Origin: Methylocystis sp.
Lineage (GTDB): Bacteria > Pseudomonadota > Alphaproteobacteria > Rhizobiales > Beijerinckiaceae
Length of the DNA stretch: 15,462 bases
Assembly (NCBI GenBank): GCA_023253795.1
Contig: JALRFG010000030.1
Coordinates: 1-15,462, forward strand
Direction of reading: 5' to 3'
Shown: piece after piece, positions 6,990 to 14,102 of the stretch
How the letters are laid out: each line of letters begins with the position of its first letter
Numbering within the stretch: position 1 is the stretch's first letter
Notes under the pieces: generated by a model
What the model saw: only the letters and a program-made list of their open reading frames with translations
The model's database searches: none
Told to the model about the DNA's origin: nothing
Made by a program: the position numbers and the translations under genes

Positions 6990-7567
6990 GGCTTGTCCTT
7001 CTCGGCCCGCCCGGCGCCGGAAAGGGCACTCAGGCGACGCGGCTCGTCGAGAAATTTGGCGTTCCGCAGCTTTCCACCGGCGACATGTTGCGCGCCGCAG
7101 TTGCGGCCCAAACGCCGATCGGCCTGAAAGCCAAAGCGATCATGGATGCTGGCCAGCTGGTGTCGGACGATGTCGTCATCGGCATCATCGACCAGCGGAT
7201 TGACGCAGCTGACTGCGCGAAGGGCTTTATCCTCGATGGGTTTCCGCGCACGGTCGCGCAGGCCGAGGCGCTCCGCGATCTGCTGACGCGCAAGGGCCTC
7301 AAGCTCGATGCGGTCGTCGAACTGGTGGTTGACGAAAACGCACTGGTCGATCGGATGCGCAAGCGCGTCGCCGACGCCATCGCCGCCGGCGGCCAGGCCC
7401 GCGCTGACGATAATCCGGAGAGCTTCAAGACGCGTCTCGAAGCCTATCGCGCCCAGACCGCGCCGGTTTCCGATCATTACGCCAGCCGCAGCGAGCTGCG
7501 CCGCATCGATGGCATGGCGCCGATCGACGAGGTGACGGCGGCGCTGAACCGGGCGCTGGGCGCCTGA
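6986..7567 (+). CDS. adk: Adenylate kinase, short-LID type
   Basis: A 193-residue kinase converting ATP + AMP to 2 ADP in the cytoplasm. The P-loop GPPGAGKGT is at residues 7-15, the AMP-binding STGDMLRAAV at 30-39 and the DGFPRT motif at 84-89. The LID is short (about residues 124-146, ending RADDNPES) and lacks the zinc-binding cysteines, as in most alphaproteobacterial enzymes. The start is a GTG overlapping the secY stop by four bases; the family N-terminus MRLVLLGPPG fits it. The 228-base gap downstream is the longest in the window. Confidence 0.98.
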   Translation: MRLVLLGPPGAGKGTQATRLVEKFGVPQLSTGDMLRAAVAAQTPIGLKAKAIMDAGQLVSDDVVIGIIDQRIDAADCAKGFILDGFPRTVAQAEALRDLLTRKGLKLDAVVELVVDENALVDRMRKRVADAIAAGGQARADDNPESFKTRLEAYRAQTAPVSDHYASRSELRRIDGMAPIDEVTAALNRALGA

Positions 7568-7590
7568 GGGCTCCCGCAACTGTTCACAGG

Positions 7591-7598
7591 CGGAAGCC
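7591..7598 (+). promoter_or_regulatory. Possible antiterminator segment for the adk-rpsM attenuator
   Basis: CGGAAGCC here is perfectly complementary (8 bp) to GGCTTCCG at 7684-7691, which includes most of the 3' arm of the terminator hairpin at 7667-7696. A transcript arriving from adk carries both segments and could form this alternative pairing. A transcript begun at the promoter proposed at 7616-7644 could not. Confidence 0.4.
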
Positions 7599-7615
7599 GT
7601 TCTGAGTATTTGTGC

Positions 7616-7644
7616 TTGACTCCCGATTGGAGGCTCTGTATCGC
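7616..7644 (+). promoter_or_regulatory. Candidate sigma-70-type promoter before the alpha-operon genes
   Basis: TTGACT (7616-7621), a 17-base spacer, then TATCGC (7639-7644). The -35 is a good match and the -10 is modest, as is common in alphaproteobacteria. It lies in the long gap before rpsM and would start transcription near 7651, just upstream of the terminator-like hairpin. No start-site data are available. Confidence 0.4.
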
Positions 7645-7666
7645 CTGTCCATCAACGCAAATTCGA

Positions 7667-7696
7667 GGAAGTTCTCTCCCGAGGGCTTCCGTTTTT
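7667..7696 (+). terminator. Intrinsic terminator/attenuator upstream of rpsM
   Basis: Bases 7667-7676 pair with 7681-7690 (10 pairs, two of them G-U) around a TCCC loop. A G and TTTTT (7692-7696) follow, then a second T run close by. It lies 99 bases before the rpsM start, so it either ends the secY-adk transcript or attenuates the downstream operon. Confidence 0.6.
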
Positions 7697-7759
7697 GCGT
7701 TTTGAACATATCCGTTCATTCACCCGCAAGGGCCGGCCTCCACCGGACGCGGGGTTACC

Positions 7760-7778
7760 GGCGGCGCCTCGCGTCGCC
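7760..7778 (+). other. 7-bp hairpin in the rpsM leader
   Basis: GGCGGCG (7760-7766) pairs with CGTCGCC (7772-7778), with one G-U pair and a CCTCG loop. It ends six bases before the Shine-Dalgarno region of rpsM (ATGGAGAAG). No T run follows. It could be part of a ribosomal-protein binding site in the leader; no homologous element is recognised. Confidence 0.4.
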
Positions 7779-7795
7779 TTCACATGGAGAAGAAA

Positions 7796-8164
7796 ATGGC
7801 CCGTATAGCTGGCGTTAATATCCCGACCAATAAACGCGTGGTCATCGCTCTGCAGTATATCCATGGCATCGGCGCGAAAAAGGCCGAGGAAATCTGCGAG
7901 AAGGTGAATATCCCCGCCGAGCGCCGCGTTTCCCAGTTGACGGACGCGGAAGTGCTTCAGATCCGCGAGACCATCGACCGCGACTATCTCGTCGAGGGCG
8001 ACCTGCGTCGTGAAGTGGCGATCAACATCAAGCGTCTGATGGATCTGGGCTGCTATCGCGGTCTGCGTCATCGTCGCCAGCTGCCGGTTCGCGGCCAGCG
8101 CACGCACACCAACGCCCGCACCCGCAAGGGCAAGGCGAAGCCGATCGCCGGCAAGAAGAAGTAA
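7796..8164 (+). CDS. rpsM: 30S ribosomal protein S13
   Basis: A 122-residue protein starting MARIAGVNIPTNKRV and ending in the basic tail THTNARTRKGKAKPIAGKKK that reaches between tRNAs. The helix-turn-helix region QYIHGIGAKKAEEICEK is at about residues 19-35. S13 forms intersubunit bridges in the 30S head. An in-frame ATG at 7784 adds four residues, but the GGAGAAG at 7786-7792 is the ribosome-binding site for the ATG at 7796, which matches the family start. It opens the alpha-operon part of the cluster after the attenuator-like gap. Confidence 0.97.
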   Translation: MARIAGVNIPTNKRVVIALQYIHGIGAKKAEEICEKVNIPAERRVSQLTDAEVLQIRETIDRDYLVEGDLRREVAINIKRLMDLGCYRGLRHRRQLPVRGQRTHTNARTRKGKAKPIAGKKK

Positions 8165-8181
8165 TTCACAAACACATCACC

Positions 8182-8195
8182 GGCGCGCAAGCGCC
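8182..8195 (+). other. GNRA-capped hairpin between rpsM and rpsK
   Basis: GGCGC (8182-8186) pairs with GCGCC (8191-8195) around a GCAA tetraloop. A second possible stem, GCGCC (8205-8209) with GGCGC (8220-8224), follows in the same 81-base gap. Neither is followed by a T run. Probable RNA structure without a known role. Confidence 0.4.
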
Positions 8196-8245
8196 TCATC
8201 CCCAGCGCCTGGCGTTACGGGCGCGCCTGAAGGACGAGACAGAAA

Positions 8246-8635
8246 ATGGCCAAGGACACCACCCGCGTTCGCCGTCGCGAACGCAAAAACATGGTTTCGG
8301 GCGTCGCGCATGTGAACTCGACGTTCAACAACACCATGATCACCATCACCGACGCGCAGGGCAACACGGTTTCGTGGTCGTCAGCGGGCGCGATGGGCTT
8401 CAAAGGCTCGCGTAAATCGACGCCTTATGCGGCGCAGATGGCCGCTGAAGACGCCGCCCGCAAGGCTGGCGAGCATGGCGTGCGCACCCTTGAAGTTGAG
8501 GTTTCCGGTCCGGGTTCGGGCCGTGAGTCGGCGCTGCGCGCCCTTCAGGCGGCGGGCTTCACCGTGACGTCGATCCGCGACGTGACGCCGATCCCGCACA
8601 ACGGCTGCCGTCCGCGTAAGCGCCGTCGCGTCTGA
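8246..8635 (+). CDS. rpsK: 30S ribosomal protein S11
   Basis: A 129-residue protein with the S11 core GVAHVNSTFNNTMITITD, the GSRKSTPYAAQMAAE segment and the C-terminal SIRDVTPIPHNGCRPRKRRRV. S11 forms part of the 30S platform near the E site. The ATG at 8246 is preceded by the purine-rich AAGGACGAGA at 8230-8239. Usual length and order. rpsD, which lies between rpsK and rpoA in E. coli, is absent here, as is usual in alphaproteobacteria. Confidence 0.98.
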   Translation: MAKDTTRVRRRERKNMVSGVAHVNSTFNNTMITITDAQGNTVSWSSAGAMGFKGSRKSTPYAAQMAAEDAARKAGEHGVRTLEVEVSGPGSGRESALRALQAAGFTVTSIRDVTPIPHNGCRPRKRRRV

Positions 8636-8688
8636 CGCTTCGGATTACTTCTGCGGCTGCGCCACTGGCGCCGCCGCATCAATTTTCA

Positions 8689-8729
8689 CGCACATATCGC
8701 ATGTGCGCCGGGCGTTTGGCCGGGCGCAC
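8689..8729 (+). other. Two overlapping, mutually exclusive hairpins before rpoA
   Basis: Stem A pairs CGCACAT (8689-8695) with ATGTGCG (8701-8707) around an ATCGC loop. Stem B pairs GTGCGCC (8703-8709) with GGCGCAC (8723-8729), with three further inner pairs (8711-8713 with 8719-8721). They share 8703-8707, so only one can form at a time. No T run follows. The gap (8636-8758) holds no gene. Confidence 0.5.
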
Positions 8730-8758
8730 GTACCGGAGCTTCAAGGAAAGGCGTCCAC

Positions 8759-9778
8759 GTGAGCATCCAGAAGAACTGGCAGGAATTGATCAAGCCGAAC
8801 AAGCTCGAAGTGACGGCCGGCGACGACCCGCGCCGCGTGGCGACGGCTATCGCCGAACCGCTTGAGCGTGGTTTCGGTCTGACGCTCGGCAACGCCCTGC
8901 GTCGCATTCTGCTGTCGTCGCTGCAAGGCGCGGCGATCACCTCGATTCACATCGACGGTGTGCTGCATGAGTTTTCATCGATCCCCGGCGTTCGCGAAGA
9001 TGTCACCGACATCGTGCTGAACATCAAAGACATCGCCGTCAAATATCAGGGTGAGGGCGTCAAGCGCGTCACCTTGAAGAAGACGGGTCCGGGCGTCGTC
9101 ACCGCCGGCGACATTCAGGCGTCGGGCGATGCGCAGATCCTCAATCCCGATCTAGTCATCTGCACGCTCGACGAGGGCGCGGAAATTCGCATCGAATTCA
9201 CCATCGACACCGGCAAGGGCTATGTGCCGGCGGATCGCAATCGCGCCGAAGATGCGCCGATTGGCCTGATCCCGGTCGACAGCCTGTATTCGCCGGTCAG
9301 AAAAGTCAGCTATCGCGTCGAAAACACCCGCGAAGGTCAGGTGCTCGATTACGACAAACTGACGCTGACGATCGAGACCAATGGCGCGATTACGCCTGAA
9401 GACGCGCTGGCCTATTCGGCGCGCATCCTTCAGGATCAGCTCAACGTCTTCGTCAATTTCGAAGAGCCGCGCCGCGAAGAAGCGACGCCGTCGATCCCGC
9501 AGCTCGCCTTCAACCCGGCGTTGCTCAAGAAGGTCGACGAGCTGGAGCTGTCGGTGCGTTCGGCGAACTGCCTGAAGAACGACAACATCGTCTACATCGG
9601 CGATCTGATCCAGAAGTCGGAAGCGGAAATGCTGCGCACGCCGAACTTCGGCCGCAAGTCGCTGAACGAGATCAAGGAAGTTCTCGCGCAGATGGGCTTG
9701 CATCTTGGCATGGAAGTGCCGGGCTGGCCGCCGGAGAACATCGACGATCTCGCCAAGCGTTTCGAAGAGCATTACTGA
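8759..9778 (+). CDS. rpoA: RNA polymerase alpha subunit
   Basis: A 339-residue protein. The N-terminal dimerisation domain holds EPLERGFGLTLGNALRRILL, the assembly region for the beta subunits. The C-terminal domain (about residues 255-330) has VRSANCLKNDNIVYIGDL and TPNFGRKSLNEIKEVL. R267 corresponds to E. coli R265, the main UP-element and activator contact. The start is GTG at 8759 with AAGGAAAGG at 8743-8751; the family's N-terminal IQKNWQELIKPNKLEV fits this. Its gap to rpsK contains two competing hairpins, and its gap to rplQ another. Confidence 0.99.
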   Translation: MSIQKNWQELIKPNKLEVTAGDDPRRVATAIAEPLERGFGLTLGNALRRILLSSLQGAAITSIHIDGVLHEFSSIPGVREDVTDIVLNIKDIAVKYQGEGVKRVTLKKTGPGVVTAGDIQASGDAQILNPDLVICTLDEGAEIRIEFTIDTGKGYVPADRNRAEDAPIGLIPVDSLYSPVRKVSYRVENTREGQVLDYDKLTLTIETNGAITPEDALAYSARILQDQLNVFVNFEEPRREEATPSIPQLAFNPALLKKVDELELSVRSANCLKNDNIVYIGDLIQKSEAEMLRTPNFGRKSLNEIKEVLAQMGLHLGMEVPGWPPENIDDLAKRFEEHY

Positions 9779-9795
9779 TCCCGCATCGCGGGGCC

Positions 9796-9819
9796 CCCTC
9801 TCCCCTAAAGGGGGGAGGG
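9796..9819 (+). repeat. C/G-rich palindrome between rpoA and rplQ (possible dispersed repeat)
   Basis: CCCTCTCCCC (9796-9805) pairs with GGGGGGAGGG (9810-9819) over ten pairs (one G-U) around a TAAA loop. It is followed by AAATAAGG, not a T run. Palindromes of this CCCTCTCCCC/GGGGAGAGGG type often occur as dispersed intergenic repeats in Gram-negative genomes, which is why it is tentatively called a repeat; only one copy is visible here. It may stabilise the upstream mRNA. Confidence 0.5.
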
Positions 9820-9875
9820 AAATAAGGAAGCGGCCGTACCTTGGCACGGCGGTCGCATAATCAACGGAGAGCCAC

Positions 9876-10292
9876 ATGTATCATGGTCACAAGAAGCGCC
9901 GTTTCGGCCGCACCCACGAACACCGCAAGGCGATGTTCAAGAATATGTCGCAGGCGCTGATCAAGCACGAGCAGATCGTCACGACGCTGCCGAAGGCGAA
10001 GGATCTGCGTCCGGTCGTTGAAAAGCTGGTGACGCTCGGCAAGCGCGGCGATCTGCATGCGCGTCGTCAGGCGATCGCCCAGATTCAGGACGTCAAGCTC
10101 GTCGCCAAGCTGTTCGACGTGCTCGGCCCGCGTTACAAGAACCGCAACGGCGGTTACACGCGCGTGCTGAAGGCCGGTTTCCGCTATGGCGATAATGCGC
10201 CGCTCGCGGTCATCGAATTCGTCGATCGCGACGTTAACGCCAAGGGCCAGGACTCCGGCCCGTCCCAGCATGAGGAAGAGGAAGCGGCGTAA
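9876..10292 (+). CDS. rplQ: 50S ribosomal protein L17
   Basis: A 138-residue protein with the L17 core HRKAMFKNMSQALIKHEQIV, TTLPKAKDLRPVVEKLVTLG and the GPRYKNRNGGYTRVLKAGFR region. The last 20 or so residues form an acidic tail (HEEEEAA) seen in alphaproteobacterial L17. L17 lies near the tunnel exit. Shine-Dalgarno GGAGA at 9866-9870, spacing five bases. A clear terminator follows at 10322, making this the last gene of the supercluster. Confidence 0.98.
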   Translation: MYHGHKKRRFGRTHEHRKAMFKNMSQALIKHEQIVTTLPKAKDLRPVVEKLVTLGKRGDLHARRQAIAQIQDVKLVAKLFDVLGPRYKNRNGGYTRVLKAGFRYGDNAPLAVIEFVDRDVNAKGQDSGPSQHEEEEAA

Positions 10293-10321
10293 GTCGCGCT
10301 TCATCCTCGTCAAAAGTTTTG

Positions 10322-10345
10322 AGGCGGCCTGCGGGCCGCCTTTTT
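10322..10345 (+). terminator. Intrinsic terminator closing the ribosomal cluster
   Basis: AGGCGGCC (10322-10329) pairs perfectly with GGCCGCCT (10334-10341) around a TGCG loop, followed by TTTT and C. It sits 30 bases after the rplQ stop and before the promoter-like sequence of the protease gene. It marks the end of the S10-spc-alpha transcript. Confidence 0.88.
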
Positions 10346-10382
10346 CTTTGCGCGCGCCGATTCATCGCCGCTCGAAACCCGC

Positions 10383-10388
10383 TATAAT
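10383..10388 (+). promoter_or_regulatory. Candidate -10 element for the protease gene
   Basis: A perfect TATAAT lies 36 bases before the ATG at 10419 and downstream of the rplQ terminator. The best -35 candidates 16-18 bases upstream (ATTCAT or TTCATC around 10360-10366) are weak. Position after a terminator and before a new gene block supports a promoter, with initiation near 10395. Confidence 0.45.
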
Positions 10389-10418
10389 TACGATGTTCGA
10401 ATCTGTCAGGAGACGTCG

Positions 10419-11876
10419 ATGCGGTTGATCCGGGGAATTTTTCAGGCCGATGCGTCCGCGTCATTCAAGGCGGCGCTGATCGCGCTGTTTTGTGCGGCGA
10501 CTGTTTCTCCCGCCTGTGCGCAACCGCAGGCCGAGACCGCGCCTGTGGCGCCGCGCACGCGCGCCGAGATCGCCTATTCCTTTGCGCCGGTCGTCAAGAA
10601 GGCGCAGCCGGCGGTGGTTAATGTCTTCGCCTCGCGCGTCGAGCGCATGCCGGCGAATCCCTTTCTCGACGATCCGATCTTCCGTCGCTTCTTCGGCGAG
10701 AGCGGCGGCGGGCAGGGACGCAGCAACACCGCACAGTCGCTGGGCTCCGGCGTGATTGTCGATCCCAGTGGTCTTGTCGTCACCAATCATCATGTCATCG
10801 AAGGCATGACCGATGTGAAAGTGGCGCTTGCCGATAAGCGCGAAATTCCCGCTAAAATTTTGTTGCGCGATCCGCGCACCGATCTCGCCGTTTTGAAGCT
10901 GACGGAAGGTTCAAATTTTCCCACCATGGAGCTGGGCGATTCCGATGCGCTTGAAGTTGGCGATCTGACGCTCGCCATCGGCAATCCGTTCGGCGTTGGC
11001 CAGACAGTGACGCAGGGCATCGTCTCGGCGCTGGCGCGCACTCATGTCGGCATCACCGACTATGGCTTCTTCATCCAGACCGACGCCGCGATTAATCCCG
11101 GCAATTCCGGCGGACCGCTGGTCGATATGAATGGCCGCGTCGTCGGCATTAATTCGGCGATCTTCTCCAAATCCGGCGGCTCCATCGGCATTGGCTTCGC
11201 CATTCCGGCGAATATGGTGAAAAGCGTGCTGGCGGCGGCCAAAAGCGGCGGCGCGACCGTGCGTCGGCCGTGGCTTGGCGCGCGTTTGCAGACCCTGTCG
11301 CAGGATATCGCCAATGGCCTTGGCATGGAGCGTCCCAGCGGCGCACTGCTCGCCGATGTCGACGCCGACGGCCCGGCGGCGACGGCGGGGCTGAAGCGCG
11401 GCGATGTGATTATCTCCGTCGATGGTCAGGCGGTGGATGATCCGGAGGCGGTTGGTTATCGTCTCGGCACACGGCCGCTTGGTGGACAATCGACGCTTGA
11501 GGTGTTGCGCGCCGGCAAGAAAATCTCCGCGCAGATCAAACTCGCCGCCGCGCCGGAGACGCCGCCGCGCGAGCAGATCAAGATCAAGGGTGGGTCGCCT
11601 TTCGCTGGCGCCACAGTGATGAATTTGTCGCCCGCCGTGATCGAGGAATTGTCCGTGCAGGGCGCGTCCGCCGGCGTCGTCGTCGCCGAGATCGAGGACG
11701 GCTCCTTTGCGCAGCAGTTGAATCTGCAACGCGGAGACGTCGTGCTCGCAGTGAATGATCAGAAAATAACCGCAACGCGGGATCTCGCCATGGTCGCCGC
11801 CGGTCGCGCTTATTACTGGAAGATCACGCTGGCGCGCGGCGGTCAGGTGTTCACCTCGGTGGTGGGCGGTCAGTGA
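10419..11876 (+). CDS. Periplasmic Do/HtrA-family serine protease
   Basis: A 485-residue secreted protease/chaperone for damaged envelope proteins. Residues 1-34 are a signal peptide, with a hydrophobic core at about 17-30 and cleavage expected after ACA. The trypsin-like domain has the full catalytic triad: H125 in NHHVIEG, D155 in RTDLAVLKL and S230 in NPGNSGGPL. Two PDZ domains follow, about 283-375 and 390-482. Acidic regulatory residues cannot be assigned by eye. AGGAG at 10408-10412 supports the ATG. The stop overlaps cutA by four bases. The family member (DegP, DegQ or MucD type) cannot be decided without a tree, so no symbol is given. A Do-type protease after rplQ is a common alphaproteobacterial arrangement. 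Confidence 0.95.
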   Translation: MRLIRGIFQADASASFKAALIALFCAATVSPACAQPQAETAPVAPRTRAEIAYSFAPVVKKAQPAVVNVFASRVERMPANPFLDDPIFRRFFGESGGGQGRSNTAQSLGSGVIVDPSGLVVTNHHVIEGMTDVKVALADKREIPAKILLRDPRTDLAVLKLTEGSNFPTMELGDSDALEVGDLTLAIGNPFGVGQTVTQGIVSALARTHVGITDYGFFIQTDAAINPGNSGGPLVDMNGRVVGINSAIFSKSGGSIGIGFAIPANMVKSVLAAAKSGGATVRRPWLGARLQTLSQDIANGLGMERPSGALLADVDADGPAATAGLKRGDVIISVDGQAVDDPEAVGYRLGTRPLGGQSTLEVLRAGKKISAQIKLAAAPETPPREQIKIKGGSPFAGATVMNLSPAVIEELSVQGASAGVVVAEIEDGSFAQQLNLQRGDVVLAVNDQKITATRDLAMVAAGRAYYWKITLARGGQVFTSVVGGQ

Positions 11877-12214
11877 GCGGCGTCGCAATACTGGCGACAA
11901 CCATCGACAGCGCCGCCGCGGCGAAAACAATGGCGCGCGCGGCGCTGGAGGCGCGTCTTGTCGCCTGCGTGCAAATCTCTCCGATCTTCAGCCATTTTCG
12001 CTGGAAGGGCGAATTATGCGAAAGCGAGGAGTTTCAGCTTCAGATGAAGCTGCGCGCAGAGGATTACGATGCGCTCGCCGCGCTGGTGCGCCGTCTGCAC
12101 ACATATGAAACGCCGGAAATCCTGCGCATCGATGTGGCGCAGGCTGATCCCGGCTACGCCGAATGGCTGTTCGACGCCACCTGGCGCGATCCTTCTGGCG
12201 CGCCGCAGGGTTGA
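11873..12214 (+). CDS. cutA: CutA1-family divalent cation tolerance protein
   Basis: A 113-residue protein of the usual CutA1 size. It has the ferredoxin-like core: ALEARLVACVQISPIFSHFRWKG, ESEEFQLQMKL, and LHTYETPEILRIDV, then GYAEWLF. CutA1 proteins are very stable trimers, linked to copper and other divalent cation tolerance but with an uncertain biochemical role. The start is GTG at 11873 in a GTGA overlap with the protease stop; no better start exists. The overlap implies translational coupling with the envelope protease, consistent with an envelope or metal stress unit (inference). A 97-base gap without a gene follows. Confidence 0.92.
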   Translation: MSGVAILATTIDSAAAAKTMARAALEARLVACVQISPIFSHFRWKGELCESEEFQLQMKLRAEDYDALAALVRRLHTYETPEILRIDVAQADPGYAEWLFDATWRDPSGAPQG

Positions 12215-12311
12215 GACTCTCTCGGTAGATGCTCACATAGCCTTCGACAGGAAGCGCTGCTATCAGAACGACAGGCGCGCTGCGCTCCGGCTCGACGAGG
12301 AATGAACACCG

Positions 12312-13277
12312 ATGTCCGCACCAACAGATTATCTGATCGACCGTCGCCGGATGCGCCGCAGGCTGGGCTGGTGGCGCGCTGCGACGCTGGGCGCGCTGGC
12401 GCTGGCGGGTCTGGGCTTTGCGGCGAAGCTGGGCGGCGCGGATTCCGCTGATAAGCTGACGCCGCATATTGCGCGGCTGTCGATCCAGGGCCTGATCACC
12501 GGCGACAAGGATACGATCGAGCTGATCCAGAAAATCGGCGAGTCGGAAAACGCCAAGGCGCTGCTGCTGAGCCTCGACAGCCCCGGCGGCACGACCACCG
12601 GCTCGGAGAAGCTCTACGAGGAACTGCGCCGGCTGGCCGAGAAGAAGCCAGTCGTCGCCGTCGTCGGCAATCTGGCGGCGTCGGGCGCCTATATCGCGGC
12701 GCTGGCGACGGACAGGATCGTGGCGCGCAAGACCTCGCTGGTCGGCTCGATCGGCGTGTTGTTCCAGTTTCCGAATTTCTACAAGCTGCTCGAAAATGTC
12801 GGCGTGAAGGTCGAGGAGGTGAAATCCTCGCCGCTCAAGGCTGCGCCGAACGGGCTTGAGCCGACGAGTGAAGCCGCCAAGGCGGCGATCGCCAGCCTCG
12901 TCGCCGACTCCTACGACTGGTTCAAGGGGCTGGTGAAGGAGCGTCGCAAACTCGACGACGCTGAGCTCGCGAAGGTTTCAGACGGCCGCGTGTTCACCGC
13001 GCATCAGGGCCTGCCGCTCAAGCTGGTTGACAGCATCGGCGGCGAACGTGAGGCGATCGCCTGGCTGGAGAGCGATAAGAACATCGCCAAATCCCTGCCG
13101 GTGCGCGACTGGAAGCGCAAAACCAGCATTGAGCGACTTGGCCTCGTCGAGAGCGCCGCCGCGGTGGCGCGGGCGACCGGCTTTGACGCTTTCGCCGCCG
13201 GGCTGGAGAGCGCCGCGCGATCGGAACAGGTCGCCGGGCTTGACGGCCTATTGGCGATTTGGCAGGGTTTTCCGTGA
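12312..13277 (+). CDS. sppA: Signal peptide peptidase SppA, short 36K-type
   Basis: A 321-residue membrane-anchored serine peptidase of the short single-domain type. One hydrophobic anchor (about residues 20-40) follows a basic N-terminus. The catalytic core has LLLSLDSPGG at 84-93, the nucleophile S124 in AASGAY and the likely general base K176 in KSSPLKAAP, giving a Ser-Lys dyad. It degrades leftover signal peptides and is expected to act as an oligomer. ATG 12312 is supported by GAGGAA at 12297-12302. Its stop is 53 bases from ihfB, matching the conserved sppA-ihfB-lapA order of alphaproteobacteria. Confidence 0.94.
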   Translation: MSAPTDYLIDRRRMRRRLGWWRAATLGALALAGLGFAAKLGGADSADKLTPHIARLSIQGLITGDKDTIELIQKIGESENAKALLLSLDSPGGTTTGSEKLYEELRRLAEKKPVVAVVGNLAASGAYIAALATDRIVARKTSLVGSIGVLFQFPNFYKLLENVGVKVEEVKSSPLKAAPNGLEPTSEAAKAAIASLVADSYDWFKGLVKERRKLDDAELAKVSDGRVFTAHQGLPLKLVDSIGGEREAIAWLESDKNIAKSLPVRDWKRKTSIERLGLVESAAAVARATGFDAFAAGLESAARSEQVAGLDGLLAIWQGFP

Positions 13278-13287
13278 TGTGCGCGCC

Positions 13288-13311
13288 AAGCGGCGTATAA
13301 GACGCTTTTTT
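13288..13311 (+). terminator. Weak terminator-like hairpin between sppA and ihfB
   Basis: AAGCG (13288-13292) can pair with CGCTT (13303-13307), or GCGT (13293-13296) with ACGC (13302-13305), followed by a run of six T (13306-13311). The stems are short, so termination would be partial. The loop contains TATAAG (13296-13301), which could alternatively be a -10 element for ihfB, though no good -35 precedes it. Confidence 0.35.
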
Positions 13312-13330
13312 AGCCCTGCCGGATTGCGAT

Positions 13331-13621
13331 ATGATCAAATCTGAACTCATTCAACGAATTGCGCGCCGCAACGGTAATCTCTACCAGCGCGACGTCGAAA
13401 CCATCGTCACCACCATTCTGGACGAAATCACCGCCGCGCTGGCGCGGGGCGACCGGGTGGAGCTGCGCGGCTTCGGCGCCTTTTCCGTGAAGAAGCGCGA
13501 CGCCCGCACCGGCCGCAATCCGCGCACCGGCGAGCAGGTGTCGGTTGAGGAGAAGAGCGTGCCTTTCTTCAAGACCGGCAAGGAAATGCGCGAGCGCCTC
13601 AACGAAAATTATTCAGGCTGA
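13331..13621 (+). CDS. ihfB: Integration host factor beta subunit
   Basis: A 96-residue HU/IHF-family DNA-bending protein starting MIKSELIQRIARRNGNLYQR. The GDRVELRGFGAFSVKKR and ARTGRNPRTGEQ segments are clear; P64 in RNPRTG is the intercalating proline at the tip of the DNA-binding arm. NLYQRDVE and the position after sppA point to the beta subunit, not HU or IHF alpha. IHF is a heterodimer; the alpha subunit gene is not in the window. A weak hairpin with T run lies just upstream. IHF is a known cofactor for many tyrosine integrases, and one lies about 600 bases downstream. Confidence 0.95.
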   Translation: MIKSELIQRIARRNGNLYQRDVETIVTTILDEITAALARGDRVELRGFGAFSVKKRDARTGRNPRTGEQVSVEEKSVPFFKTGKEMRERLNENYSG

Positions 13622-13685
13622 ACAAGCGGGCTGACGCGCCGGACGCGCCACGATGGGCGCGCGGCAACCAAATGGACGCGGACAT

Positions 13686-14024
13686 ATGAAGACTGTCTTT
13701 CGCATCATCTTCTTCGTTCCGCTGGCGTTGATAATGCTGTTTTTCGCCATGGCGAACCGTAGCCATGTGCAGATCGGGCTCGATCCTTTCCTGACGCCGG
13801 GCGAGAGCGGGCCGTCTTTCGAGGCGCCGCTGTTTCTGGTGGTTATGGTCTCCATGGCGCTCGGCGTGATCGCCGGCGGCGTCGCCACTTGGGCGAGCCA
13901 TATGCCGGTGCGCCGCTCCGCCAAGGTCGCCCGCGCCGAGGCCAAGAAAACCCGGGTCGAGATCGACAAGCTGCGCCAGCAGGCGCTCTCCAGCCTGCCC
14001 ACGGAGCCCGACGCCAAGTCCTGA
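13686..14024 (+). CDS. lapA: LapA-family (DUF1049) inner-membrane protein
   Basis: A 112-residue protein beginning MKTVFRIIFFVPLAL. It has two hydrophobic helices (about residues 5-23 and 47-70) joined by a loop with NRSHVQIGLDPF, the family's N-R-x-x-V-x-x-x-x-x-P-F pattern, and a charged, probably coiled C-terminal part (80-102). In enterobacteria the family partners LapB in control of lipopolysaccharide synthesis; the alphaproteobacterial role is less clear. The frame is open to 13653, but the ATG at 13686 gives the family N-terminus. trpF often follows this gene in alphaproteobacteria; here a disrupted tRNA gene and an integrase follow. Confidence 0.88.
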   Translation: MKTVFRIIFFVPLALIMLFFAMANRSHVQIGLDPFLTPGESGPSFEAPLFLVVMVSMALGVIAGGVATWASHMPVRRSAKVARAEAKKTRVEIDKLRQQALSSLPTEPDAKS

Positions 14025-14063
14025 CATCCCCGGCAAAAAAGCCCGGAAGACGCTCCCGAGCGC

Positions 14064-14092
14064 TTGAAAAAGCAGGGATGCGCCGATAAAAG
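14064..14092 (+). promoter_or_regulatory. Candidate promoter of the tRNA-Thr gene
   Basis: TTGAAA (14064-14069), a 17-base spacer and TAAAAG (14087-14092). It places initiation a few bases before the tRNA's first base at 14103, the normal geometry for a tRNA gene. It lies on the host side of the insertion junction and so should survive. The -10 match is moderate (4 of 6). Confidence 0.4.
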
Positions 14093-14102
14093 AGTTCGCA
14101 AC

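Noticed and set aside
8636..8758. Missing rpsD between rpsK and rpoA as a deletion
   Set aside because: Absence of rpsD here is normal in alphaproteobacteria, so it is not a lesion.
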